From Agrococcus sp. KRD186 (GTDB taxonomy: Bacteria; Actinomycetota; Actinomycetes; Actinomycetales; Microbacteriaceae), in contig NZ_JABFAP010000001.1 of the NCBI RefSeq assembly GCF_017168255.1, forward strand, positions 13,739 through 66,780: a stretch of 53,042 nucleotides of DNA, given 5' to 3'. Made by a program: the position numbers and the translations under genes. This document shows positions 8,494 through 16,039 of the stretch, one piece after another; the first letter of the stretch is position 1; the number at the start of each line of letters is the position of its first letter. The notes beneath the pieces were generated by a model. That model did no database searches. It was not told the DNA's origin and saw only the letters and a program-made list of their open reading frames with translations.

Positions 8494-9906
8494 TTGGAGC
8501 TTTCGGATTACATCCGCATCATCAGGAAGTATTGGGTGCTGCTGGTGGCCGCAACGCTCGTCGGCGTCGGGGCAGGAGCGGTCGCTTCGCTCGTGCAGAC
8601 GCCGACATACTCGGCTTCGACGCAGGTGTTCGTCTCGGTGCAGTCTGGCGACACGACCGCTGAGCTGGCACAGGGCAATACCTACACACTCTCCCGCGTG
8701 GCGACCTACGCGAATCTGGTCGATTCGCAGCGAGTGCTCGACGGCGTCGTCCAGTCTCTCCAGTTGGACGAGACCAATGCAGACCTCGACTCCCGCATCA
8801 GCGCCTCGACGGTGCCGGAGACGACGATTATCGAGATCACCGCCACTAGCGACGAGCCGGCCGAAGCTGCTGCGCTCGCGGATGCCACGGCGGCGAGCCT
8901 TGCAGAGACGGTGAGCTCGATCGAAGCTCGCCCCGAACTCGCAAGCCCTGTGCAGCTCGCGGTGGTCGAGCAGGCGACGGTCCCGACTGCGCCAATCAGC
9001 CCTCGCACGATGATCAATGTGGCGCTTGGCGCTCTGATCGGCTTCGCACTCGCTGCGGGATTCGCGCTGCTGCGGGAAGTGCTTGACACCCGCATTCGCA
9101 ACGAGCGCGACGTCCGCGCTGTGACACCAGCCCCGCTGCTCGGTGCCATTGCTTTCGACCCGAAGGCGAAGCAGCGTCCGCTGATCGTGCACTCTGACCC
9201 GCAAAGCCCGCGCTCGGAGTCGTTCCGAACTCTGCGCACCAACTTGCAGTTCATCGAAGTCGATGACGGTTCGCGCACACTCGTTGTCACCTCCTCGATG
9301 CCCGGTGAGGGCAAGAGCACCACGACCGCGAACCTCGCGTTGGCGCTCGCTGACGCCGGTCAGACAGTGATCCTCGTCGACGCAGACCTCCGCAAGCCAA
9401 AGATCGCTGACTACATGAACCTCGACGGCGGTGTCGGTCTGACCGACGTCCTCATCGGTCGGGTCGAGCTCGTCGACGCCGTGCAGCAGTGGGGCACGAA
9501 GTCGCTCTACGTGCTCCCCGCGGGGCGGATTCCCCCGAACCCGTCCGAGCTTCTGGGTTCCAAGGCAATGGCGACGCTGATCAAGGATCTGCAGGCGGAA
9601 TTCGACTGGGTGATGTTCGACGCGCCACCGTTGCTCCCGGTGACTGATGCCGCTGTGCTCTCCAAGCACGTCGAGAGCGTCATCGTGGTTGCGTCGGCTG
9701 GTAAGGCGACGAAGGGGCAGCTGGAGAACGCGATGCAGCTGCTCGAGACGGCCGATTCAGAGATCTCAGGGGTTGTGCTTACGATGGTGCCCACGCGCGG
9801 CGCCGACGCCTACGGCTATGGCAACTACGGCTACGGCCACTACGGCTATGTCGAGCGCAAGGAGCAGCAACGAAAGACGCGGTTCGCCCTGCCCAAGGTG
9901 CGGTGA
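8494..9906 (+). CDS. Wzz-type chain-length regulator fused to BY-kinase (Wzc/CapAB-like)
   Basis: 470 residues from a TTG start with TAGGGAG 6-7 nt upstream. An N-terminal transmembrane segment (about 13-35) and a second one near 175 bracket an extracellular Wzz domain. The cytoplasmic kinase follows: Walker A PGEGKSTTTAN, Walker A' VILVDADLRKPK and Walker B WVMFDAPPLLPV. A tail has repeated GYG/HYGY tyrosines (about 435-452) as the autophosphorylation cluster. It controls polymer length and export with the phosphatases at 5671 and 7745. The stop overlaps the start of the next gene (TGATG), so the two are co-translated. Confidence 0.95.
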   Translation: MELSDYIRIIRKYWVLLVAATLVGVGAGAVASLVQTPTYSASTQVFVSVQSGDTTAELAQGNTYTLSRVATYANLVDSQRVLDGVVQSLQLDETNADLDSRISASTVPETTIIEITATSDEPAEAAALADATAASLAETVSSIEARPELASPVQLAVVEQATVPTAPISPRTMINVALGALIGFALAAGFALLREVLDTRIRNERDVRAVTPAPLLGAIAFDPKAKQRPLIVHSDPQSPRSESFRTLRTNLQFIEVDDGSRTLVVTSSMPGEGKSTTTANLALALADAGQTVILVDADLRKPKIADYMNLDGGVGLTDVLIGRVELVDAVQQWGTKSLYVLPAGRIPPNPSELLGSKAMATLIKDLQAEFDWVMFDAPPLLPVTDAAVLSKHVESVIVVASAGKATKGQLENAMQLLETADSEISGVVLTMVPTRGADAYGYGNYGYGHYGYVERKEQQRKTRFALPKVR

Positions 9907-10745
9907 TGCGTCAGCTCATCGGCCAGGGGAGGAACCGGCGCAGATTGCTGCTCGGAGTTATCGCGATCGCCGTCCTGCTTGTCGTCGATGCGGTGCTGAT
10001 CTTTTGGGCGCTCGGCGCGCATCGTCAATCCGGGGAGTTGGGCGAAGCGCCGCAAACTCCGGCGCCCTCGGAGTCACAGCCCGTCGGCGAGACTTCCATC
10101 CCAGCGCCATCAGGGACGGCCGAGACCGCAAGCACGTCCGTCCGGCTGCTGAGCGCGGTCTCAGGCTCAGTCGCGTGGCGGGCGGTCTCCGGAATCTGCG
10201 GCGAGCCGGGCTCGGTCGAGGTGACCTCCGATTCTGGACGAACGTGGACCGCGGCTGGCCTCCAAGTGCAGGGCGAGGTGCTGTCACTCGAGCCGAATCC
10301 TGATGGTCGGCGTGGCGTGGCCGTTGTCGGCAACGCCGACTGTGAGCCCGTTGCCCACCGCACGTTCACAGCTGGCGTCGGATGGGAAGAATCGCCAGAC
10401 CAGGGCATTGGCAACTGTATCGCGCCTGACGGGCAACTCGTCCTTCAGGGGCAACGGGCGGATTCGCCCTGCGACGAGCCAGTTGCTTTGGCTGGTGCGG
10501 GCGGCGGCGTCGTTCTGTGTGATGACATGGCGCAGGCTCGCACCGGCGCGGGTGCTTGGGTTGCTGTCGCACAGAATGTGACCGCGCTCGGACCGTCATC
10601 GGCTGGCGTAGCCATCGCGATGAGATCTGAAGCCTGCGAGGGTCTTGAGATCGGCGTCGTCACTGGAGGCGAGACTCGGACCACGTGCAGCGATGTGCCT
10701 GCGGACACGGTCGTGGCGGTCAGTGCATTTAATAGCGTTGTCTGA
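9906..10745 (+). CDS. Hypothetical membrane-anchored protein with Asp-box-like motif
   Basis: 279 residues, ATG overlapping the TGA of the BY-kinase. After an Arg-rich start, residues 14-36 form one transmembrane helix (LLLGVIAIAVLLVVDAVLIF). A Pro/Ser/Thr-rich linker of about 50 residues then leads to an extracellular domain with TSDSGRTWTA, which resembles the S.D.G.TW of BNR/Asp-box beta-propeller repeats, and several cysteines. I do not recognise a family. Coupling to the kinase suggests a surface partner of the export machinery, for example a sensor or wall-side scaffold; this is inference. Confidence 0.8.
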   Translation: MRQLIGQGRNRRRLLLGVIAIAVLLVVDAVLIFWALGAHRQSGELGEAPQTPAPSESQPVGETSIPAPSGTAETASTSVRLLSAVSGSVAWRAVSGICGEPGSVEVTSDSGRTWTAAGLQVQGEVLSLEPNPDGRRGVAVVGNADCEPVAHRTFTAGVGWEESPDQGIGNCIAPDGQLVLQGQRADSPCDEPVALAGAGGGVVLCDDMAQARTGAGAWVAVAQNVTALGPSSAGVAIAMRSEACEGLEIGVVTGGETRTTCSDVPADTVVAVSAFNSVV

Positions 10746-10824
10746 ATCTGGTCGCTTGATGGCGTGCAGTTAATGCCGCTCTGAGCGTCAATCTCCAACC
10801 TGTAGCTATAACGAGGGGCCATCG

Positions 10825-11069
10825 ATGAGAATGCAAAGGAAACTCGTCGTCGTCGGGCAGGGTGCGTCGGTTTTCCGGTAGCCACGCGAGCGGTGCAGCA
10901 GGGCTTCAACGTCGCGGGTTGCGACCTCGACTCGTGCAGGGTCGCGGCGCTCTCTCATGGTAGGTTGTGCGTCCACGACACTAGCGACGCCGAACTGTGC
11001 GACGCGAGTAGGAGCGGACGCTACGAAGCGAAGGATGACTACGACCTAGGGTGTGCCTTCCATACGTGA
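10825..11069 (+). pseudogene. Nucleotide-sugar dehydrogenase (WecC/UDP-ManNAc dehydrogenase-like) N-terminal relic
   Basis: From ATG 10825 the frame reads MRMQRKLVVVGQG, the start of the Rossmann NAD site. A one-base loss after GQG shifts the frame. Reading on gives VGFPVATRAVQQGFNVAGCD, then LDSCRVAALSHGR, then DTSDAELC and SGRYEAKDDYDL, which follows the family pattern closely until TGA 11069. Only about 80 of roughly 420 residues remain and the catalytic cysteine region is absent. This type of enzyme oxidises UDP-ManNAc to UDP-ManNAcA, the step after the intact WecB at 741. The relic therefore suggests that a ManNAcA branch has been lost. Confidence 0.8.
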
Positions 11070-11120
11070 GCCGTTTCACGCGCGATTCCGCCGGGATGAC
11101 TGCTGCGGTTTCGATGCTCG

Positions 11121-11240
11121 TTCTCGTCGATCGAGAGTGATGCGCAGTGGGCGCGGATCGCGCCGCTACTGCCATCGAACGTGGGTCGGCGTGGTCGCCT
11201 GTCCCGGGACGATCCGATCTGGACAGCCGATCTGGCCTAG
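11121..11240 (+). pseudogene. IS5-family transposase N-terminal remnant
   Basis: About 39 codons with no start. They read SDAQWARIAPLLPSNVGRRG followed by RLSRDDPIW and a stop at 11238. DAQWARIAPLLP followed by GRRGR is the usual N-terminus of IS5-group transposases. No DDE residues or inverted repeats are visible. Together with the dehydrogenase relic this fills most of the 640-bp gap between 10745 and 11385; nothing else in that gap looks coding. Confidence 0.65.
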
Positions 11241-11336
11241 GGCGGTCAGTGAACGCTTTCGAGACAACCGCGCACGCTCAAACGGCCCCGCGAGTCACAG
11301 AATGCCCGAAGAGCCTCTCAAGGTCGGGGAACACGA

Positions 11337-11342
11337 TATACT
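11337..11342 (+). promoter_or_regulatory. Possible -10 element for glycosyltransferase 11385
   Basis: TATACT lies 43 nt upstream of the GTG start, in a locally AT-rich stretch just after the relic-filled gap. No good -35 hexamer stands at the expected distance, so this is tentative. Confidence 0.3.
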
Positions 11343-11384
11343 AATGGCTGAGACATGGACCTCAATGACGGAGAGACCACTACT

Positions 11385-12623
11385 GTGAAGAGATCTCGCA
11401 CTCGACTTGTCTACCTGCACCAGTACTACCTTGGACCGGAATCCGGAGGAGGTACTCGAACCCACGAATTCGCCAAGCGGCTGGCGCAATCCGGACTGGA
11501 CGTGCAGATAGTAACAAGCCGTCGCTCGCCTGAATCCGAACCAGGCTGGACGACGATAGAGCGGGACGGCTACGTCGTTCATTCAGTCCGAGTGCCGTAT
11601 TCAAACCAGATGACTTATGCCAAGCGCATTTGGGCCTTTCTAGCATTCGCGTGGTTGTCCTCTTTCAAAGCAAGGCGCTTGCGAGCCGATTTATTGTTCG
11701 CGACAAGCACACCTCTAACGATCATCATGCCTGCAATCGCGGCCAAGGCTTTCCGCAACACGCCATTGGTCTTTGAGGTCCGCGACCTCTGGCCGGAGTT
11801 GCCAATCGCCATTGGGGCACTTCGAAGCAAGCCAATGATTTGGCTTGCACGACGGATGGAGAGTGTCGCATATCACTCCTCTGAACGCATTGTCGCATTG
11901 TCTCCAGGCATGCGAGATGGCATCGTCCGCACCGGAATCGATGGGGAGCGGATTGACATGATCCCCAACTCGGCGGACCTACAGCTCTTTGGTGCAGCAC
12001 ATAACGACCCGAACCCATGGCTGGAAAGCAAGCCCGAACTCAATGATCGCAAGATCATCCTCTATTGCGGGACGCTAGGAAGGATCAACGGTGTCGGCTA
12101 CCTTGCGGAAGTCGCTGCCAGGGCAAGATCGATCGACCCAACCGTCGCGTTCGTCGTAGTCGGGAAGGGTCGAGAGCGCGCCACGATCACTAAGAGGGCA
12201 ATTGACCTGCAGGTCCTCAACAACAACTTTTATATGTACGACCCCGTACCTAAACGAGTCGTGGCCCAGGCATTCGCTGCATCAACAATCACCACGTCTC
12301 TTTTCCTCCCAGTGCCCGAGATGGAGGCAAACAGTGCGAACAAGTTCTTCGATGGTTTGGCTTCAGGGCGCCCTGTCGCCATCAACTACGGCGGCTGGCA
12401 ACGTGATCTCCTCGAGGAGAATGAAGCCGGCATCGTAGTTTCGCCGACGGACTTCGAGGCCGCAGCGAGGGCGATTGTGTCGCTTGCGAACGATCCCGAC
12501 CGAGCGAGACGGTTGGGGTCGAATGCTCGCCGGCTCGCCGAGACTCAGTTTGACCGTGACGTGCTTGCGGCAAAGTTGATCGCGGCCTTGCAGGCTGTCA
12601 CCGAAAGGCCCGGTCAAGGCTGA
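11385..12623 (+). CDS. Glycosyltransferase family 4 (WbuB-like)
   Basis: 412 residues from GTG 11385, chosen because GGAGAG lies 9 nt upstream and the conserved start RTRLVYLHQYYLGPESGGG follows directly. An ATG at 11355 would add ten residues but has no Shine-Dalgarno. GT4 landmarks are VFEVRDLWPELP near 135, DMIPNSADLQLF, GTLGRINGVGYL near 237 and the donor motif EANSANKFFDGLASGRPVAI near 320-340. WbuB-type enzymes add N-acetyl-fucosamine-like or related sugars, but specificity cannot be read here. GC content is lower than in the flanks. It is isolated between relics: a dead dehydrogenase before it and a dead wzy after it. Confidence 0.9.
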   Translation: MKRSRTRLVYLHQYYLGPESGGGTRTHEFAKRLAQSGLDVQIVTSRRSPESEPGWTTIERDGYVVHSVRVPYSNQMTYAKRIWAFLAFAWLSSFKARRLRADLLFATSTPLTIIMPAIAAKAFRNTPLVFEVRDLWPELPIAIGALRSKPMIWLARRMESVAYHSSERIVALSPGMRDGIVRTGIDGERIDMIPNSADLQLFGAAHNDPNPWLESKPELNDRKIILYCGTLGRINGVGYLAEVAARARSIDPTVAFVVVGKGRERATITKRAIDLQVLNNNFYMYDPVPKRVVAQAFAASTITTSLFLPVPEMEANSANKFFDGLASGRPVAINYGGWQRDLLEENEAGIVVSPTDFEAAARAIVSLANDPDRARRLGSNARRLAETQFDRDVLAAKLIAALQAVTERPGQG

Positions 12624-12823
12624 ATTCCGATTCCTCAACGTGCTGTGCGGTACGACAGCCGCCATTATAAGGAAGAACGAGATACAAAGAGAGTCACAGT
12701 AGCCGCCTGAGGACATCGCCGCTACGCAGACGTATAGACCCGTGGCAACCGCAAGAGTTGACGCGGTGCTGCAGCCGTAACCCAATGCCGTTGTTGTGAG
12801 TATCCATAATCCGAGCTGCAACA

Positions 12824-12831
12824 GCACTTCC
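12824..12831. repeat. 8-bp target-site duplication (copy 1) of ISL3
   Basis: GCACTTCC directly flanks the IS and is repeated exactly at 14267-14274. ISL3 elements make 8-bp duplications, so this fixes the element borders and shows an unrearranged insertion into the wzy relic. Confidence 0.9.
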
Positions 12832-14266
12832 GGCTCTCCTGACGTACCTGTGGGTCATGTCCGGCCCGGGAGGGCGGGTCGGTGACCGCCGAGGTTCAGC
12901 AGCGCGAGGGCGATCAGCGCTTCGGGTGACTTGAACCCGTACGCCATCCTGGTGATCAGCCGGATCTTGGTGTTGGTCGACTCGATCAGGCCATTGGAGA
13001 GCTTGTGCTCGATCGCGGCGAGGATCCTCGCCCGGTGTTTGACGATCCGCTTCTGCAGCTTCACGAACGCGGGGATGCGGCAGCGGCGAGCCCAGCTGAT
13101 CCACCGGTCCAGCGCTTCGACGGCCTGCGAGTAGGGCAACTGGAAGACGACGCGCAGCCCCTCCTTGAGCAGGTACGCGCGGTGCAGTCTCGGGTCGGTC
13201 TTGGCGACCCAGGCGAGCTTCACCTGCTGCTGCTCGGTGAGGTTCTCCGGGTTCTTCCAGAGCGAGTAGCGGGCGCCCTTGAGCGCCGTAGCGCGCTCGC
13301 TGCCCGGCCGCGACGGCGCATCGGCGCGGGGACGTCCACGACCCCGCTTCGGCTCTTTGCGAGCCAGCTCGCGGGCGTCGTTCCACGTCTCCCGGCGGAT
13401 CTCGTCGAGCGCGTCGGTGGCCCACGAGACGACATGAAACGGGTCAGCGACGCGGACCGCGGCCGGGCACTTCTCGGCGACGATCGCGTCGATGAACTCG
13501 GCGCCGTCAGCGGAGACGTGGGTGATCTGCGCGCACCGTTCGGGGCCGAGCAGGTCGAAGAACTGCCGCACCGTGGCGCGGTCGCGTCCGGGCGCGGCCC
13601 ACACCAGCCGGCGCTGGTCGTGGTCGACGACGACCATCAGGTACTTGTGGCCCTTCTTGTAGCTGATCTCGTCGATCCCGATCCGCCGCAGACCCGCGAA
13701 CCGGTCGGTGCCGGCCTCCACGTCGGCCCAGACGCGAGTGATGATCGAGCCGACCGTGCGCCAGGCGATCCGCATCAGCGCGGTCACGGTGGACTTCGCC
13801 GACTGGGTCGCCAGCCAGGCGACGGTCTCGTCGAAGGCGTACGTATGGCCGGCATCGTGACGGGCCCACGGCACCGAGGCCACCACCACCCCGTGCGTGC
13901 GGCACCGCACCCGTGGCGACTCCGCCTCGAGCTCGGCACGCACCGTGGCCAGATCCAGCGCCCGCCAGCGACGCCGACCCGGCCCGGCGTCATAGCCAGG
14001 GCTGCGGCGCCGGCAGATGCCGCACCGGCCCCGCTGCCGCTTCGTCGGCCGCACGTGCGCGACCAACAGGTCGGCGTCCTCGTCGAACTCGACTCGCTCG
14101 ATCACCGTCTTCTCGACGCCCAGCAGGCACCGCCATAGGCTGACATCACGCACGCCGTTCTCCTGACCACTCGTTTCCGTTCCTTTGACAGTTCAGAAAC
14201 TAGGCAGGGAGCGGCGTGCGGCCGTCACGGCACGCTCAATCCGCCCACAGGTAGGTCAGGAGCGCC
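12832..14266 (-). mobile_element. Complete ISL3-family insertion sequence (1435 bp)
   Basis: The borders are set by imperfect inverted repeats (about 23 bp, two mismatches, GGCTCTCCTGACGTACC against GGCGCTCCTGACCTACC at the outer ends) and by identical 8-bp flanks. It carries one intact transposase gene. The insertion site is inside the Wzy relic, which had possibly already died of a 17-bp duplication. A related copy forms the left edge of the window. Confidence 0.93.
12855..14153 (-). CDS. ISL3-family transposase
   Basis: 432 residues, uninterrupted. The N-terminal zinc-finger-like part has CGICRRRSPGYDAGPGRRRW near residues 45-60. The DDE core includes GIDEISYKKGHKYLMVVVD (first Asp), THVSADGAEFIDAI (second Asp) and the C-terminal ESTNTKIRLITRMAYGFKSP (Glu). 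Length and motifs match active family members, and the IS has intact ends, so it may be mobile. Confidence 0.95.
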   Translation of the reverse strand: MRDVSLWRCLLGVEKTVIERVEFDEDADLLVAHVRPTKRQRGRCGICRRRSPGYDAGPGRRRWRALDLATVRAELEAESPRVRCRTHGVVVASVPWARHDAGHTYAFDETVAWLATQSAKSTVTALMRIAWRTVGSIITRVWADVEAGTDRFAGLRRIGIDEISYKKGHKYLMVVVDHDQRRLVWAAPGRDRATVRQFFDLLGPERCAQITHVSADGAEFIDAIVAEKCPAAVRVADPFHVVSWATDALDEIRRETWNDARELARKEPKRGRGRPRADAPSRPGSERATALKGARYSLWKNPENLTEQQQVKLAWVAKTDPRLHRAYLLKEGLRVVFQLPYSQAVEALDRWISWARRCRIPAFVKLQKRIVKHRARILAAIEHKLSNGLIESTNTKIRLITRMAYGFKSPEALIALALLNLGGHRPALPGRT

Positions 14267-14274
14267 GCACTTCC
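14267..14274. repeat. 8-bp target-site duplication (copy 2) of ISL3
   Basis: GCACTTCC, identical to 12824-12831, on the other side of the element. Its last base is also the first base of the 17-bp tandem duplication. Confidence 0.9.
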
Positions 14275-14307
14275 CCGGCAATGCCGCCTTCCCGGCAATG
14301 CCGCCTT
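14274..14307. repeat. Perfect 17-bp tandem duplication inside the wzy relic
   Basis: The unit CCCGGCAATGCCGCCTT occurs twice without a break (14274-14290 and 14291-14307). Because 17 is not a multiple of three it breaks the Wzy frame exactly where the conserved EGG motif continues into the next membrane helix. It is a recognisable inactivating mutation. Confidence 0.9.
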
Positions 14308-14631
14308 CCGCGGCAGTTACCAAGACCAAGTTGTGGGGATGCTTGAACTGGTGACCGTCCTGAAGTGGGACAGTATCCGTCGACGCCTACTCCGAGCGAA
14401 AACAGTCGCCTGCGAAGTGTTCAGGTCGCGGCCTGACGAATGCTGTTCAGGCAACAGCTGCTTGTAGAATCGGGTGCACAGGTGGTCCACGAGCGCGGCG
14501 CGTATCGCGTCGGGGAAGGGTGATACAGCGACGACGAATGTTCCCACGATTACAGCAACCCGTTTTGTTCCGAGTCGGCGCGCGACCGGAATCACAAAGG
14601 CTACGGCCACCTACCCGGTTGCCAACATCCC

Positions 14632-16034
14632 GGGTGACGTCCCGCTGAGTGGTGGAGTTTCTCAACACCGTGCGGGTCAGTTGGTTCATTATGCAGCGGC
14701 GAGTTCGGGGATGGCCACCTCCTCGTCTTGGGCGGTCAGCAGTGCCATGGAGCGTTCGCTGAAGTAGCGGCGGTCTGCGCCGTCCCATTCGTCGTGCTGC
14801 TCGATGAGGACGTGGCCTGCCAGGCGCAGCAGCGAGGCGGGGTTGGGGAAGGTGCCGACGACGTCGGTGCGGCGCTTGATCTCCTTGTTGACGCGCTCGA
14901 GCGGGTTCGTGGACCAGATCTGTCGCCAGTGCGCGACCGGGAACTGCGTGAACGCGAGCAGGTCGTCGCGGGCGTCGTCGAGCATCGCGGCGATCTTCGG
15001 ATGCGAGCGGGTGAGCATCGTGGCGACCTCGTCGAACTGGCCAAGCACGTGCTCGGCGTCGGGCTGGGCGAAGATCGTGCGGATGATCGAGGCGACCATC
15101 GGCCCGGCCGTCTTCGGCACGTTCGTGAGCACGTTCCGCATGAAGTGGACGCGGCAGCGCTGCCAGGAGGCGCCGGCGAAGACGGTCTCGATCGCCGCGA
15201 TCAGGCCCGTGTGCGCGTCGGAGATGACCAGCTGCACGCCGCCGAGGCCACGCGCCTTCAACGACCGCAGGAAGGCGGTCCAGAACGGCTGCGACTCGGT
15301 CTCACCGACCTCGAAACCGAGGATCTCGCGGCGACCATCCGCGGCCACGCCGACGGCGACGACGATCGCCTGCGACACCACCCGCCGGCCGACACGGGCC
15401 TTGCAGTAGGTGGCGTCGAGGAACACGTACGGGTAGGCCTGGTCGGCCAGCGGCCGGTCGCGGAACGCGGCGACGTCCTCGTCGAGGTTCGCGCAGATGC
15501 GGGACACCTCGGACTTCGAGATCCCGGTATCGGCACCGAGCGCCTTGACGAGGTCGTCGACCTTGCGGGTCGAGACGCCGTGCACGTACGCCTCCATCAC
15601 CACCGCGAACAGCGCCTGGTCGACGCGGCGGCGCCGCTCCAACAGCGACGGGAAGAACGTCCCCTGCCGCAACTTCGGGATCCGCAAGTCCAACTGGCCG
15701 GCGGTGGTCGTGAGCGTGCGCGGCCGGGTGCCGTTGCGCTGCGCCACCCTGTCGGGGTTGCGCTCGAACGGGGCAGCGCCGATGAACGCGGCCGCCTCCG
15801 CATCGATCAGCTCCTGGTAGAGCGTCTCGGTCGCGGACCGGATCCGATCGGTGACATCGGTGAGTTTCAGTTCCCCGAGGAGCTCGAGGAGGGCAGACTG
15901 GTCAAGAGCCATCGTGCGTTGTGTCTTTCTGTGAGTAGCTTTAGTCGGTTCTCACTGACCATCGCACGATGGCTCACCACGTCAACGACGTGACACTCAG
16001 CACCGAGAACTACACCACCCCAGGGGACGTCACC
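14632..16034 (-). mobile_element. IS256-family insertion sequence A
   Basis: It contains one intact transposase. The left end (GGGTGACGTCCCGCTGAG at 14632) and the right end near 16008-16034 are imperfect inverted repeats. The first 21 bp of the left end also recur exactly, inverted, at 17454-17474 beyond element B, which suggests that B and extra end sequence were inserted into, or recombined with, the right end of A. The outer flanks do not show a shared 8-bp duplication, so the block has rearranged after insertion. Confidence 0.82.
14689..15912 (-). CDS. IS256-family transposase (element A)
   Basis: 407 residues with typical IS256 layout. The N-terminal region has FIGAAPFERNPDRVAQRNGT, then [19 protein letters not shown]. 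The catalytic motifs are YVFLDATYCKARVG (Asp), LVISDAHTGLIAAI (Asp) and VNKEIKRRTDVVGTFPN (Glu). Full length and uninterrupted. It shares the fold but little close identity with element B's transposase. Confidence 0.95.
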   Translation of the reverse strand: MALDQSALLELLGELKLTDVTDRIRSATETLYQELIDAEAAAFIGAAPFERNPDRVAQRNGTRPRTLTTTAGQLDLRIPKLRQGTFFPSLLERRRRVDQALFAVVMEAYVHGVSTRKVDDLVKALGADTGISKSEVSRICANLDEDVAAFRDRPLADQAYPYVFLDATYCKARVGRRVVSQAIVVAVGVAADGRREILGFEVGETESQPFWTAFLRSLKARGLGGVQLVISDAHTGLIAAIETVFAGASWQRCRVHFMRNVLTNVPKTAGPMVASIIRTIFAQPDAEHVLGQFDEVATMLTRSHPKIAAMLDDARDDLLAFTQFPVAHWRQIWSTNPLERVNKEIKRRTDVVGTFPNPASLLRLAGHVLIEQHDEWDGADRRYFSERSMALLTAQDEEVAIPELAAA

Positions 16035-16039
16035 GCGGA

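Larger units (their letters stand above)
12640..14631 (-). pseudogene. O-antigen polymerase (Wzy-like) relic, split by ISL3
   Basis: Minus-strand pieces on both sides of the ISL3 align with the intact Wzy at 19270. Upstream, VAFVIPVARRLGTKR corresponds to LFLIPIVQRLGGKR. Then FKHPHNLVLVTAAEGG corresponds to FEYPHNLLLATAGEGG. After the IS, AAMSSGGYCDSLCISFFLIM corresponds to ASMFSGDYYDSRFMWFFLAV. A perfect 17-bp tandem duplication at 14274-14307 shifts the frame; removing one copy restores a continuous reading EGGIAGEVLLQLGLWIL across the IS site. At least one more frameshift lies between 14380 and 14450. The 5' part is lost at the IS256 boundary (14632). This was a multi-pass membrane polymerase of a former repeat unit. 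Confidence 0.85.

Noticed and set aside
8332-9669. 445-codon frame antisense to the BY-kinase
   Set aside because: Shadow of the kinase gene; His/Arg/Gly-rich with no recognisable domain.
12363-12827. A 154-residue membrane protein gene on the minus strand
   Set aside because: The N-terminal hydrophobic part is the wzy relic downstream of the ISL3, and the rest is antisense to the glycosyltransferase gene.
13005-14138. 377-codon frame antisense to the ISL3 transposase
   Set aside because: Same reason: it mirrors the transposase codons, has no ribosome site and matches no family pattern.
14728-15993. Long open frame of 421 codons opposite the IS256 transposase
   Set aside because: It is the antisense shadow of a strongly GC-biased transposase gene; the composition (Arg/Gly/Asp/Val-rich, no motif) is typical of such shadows.
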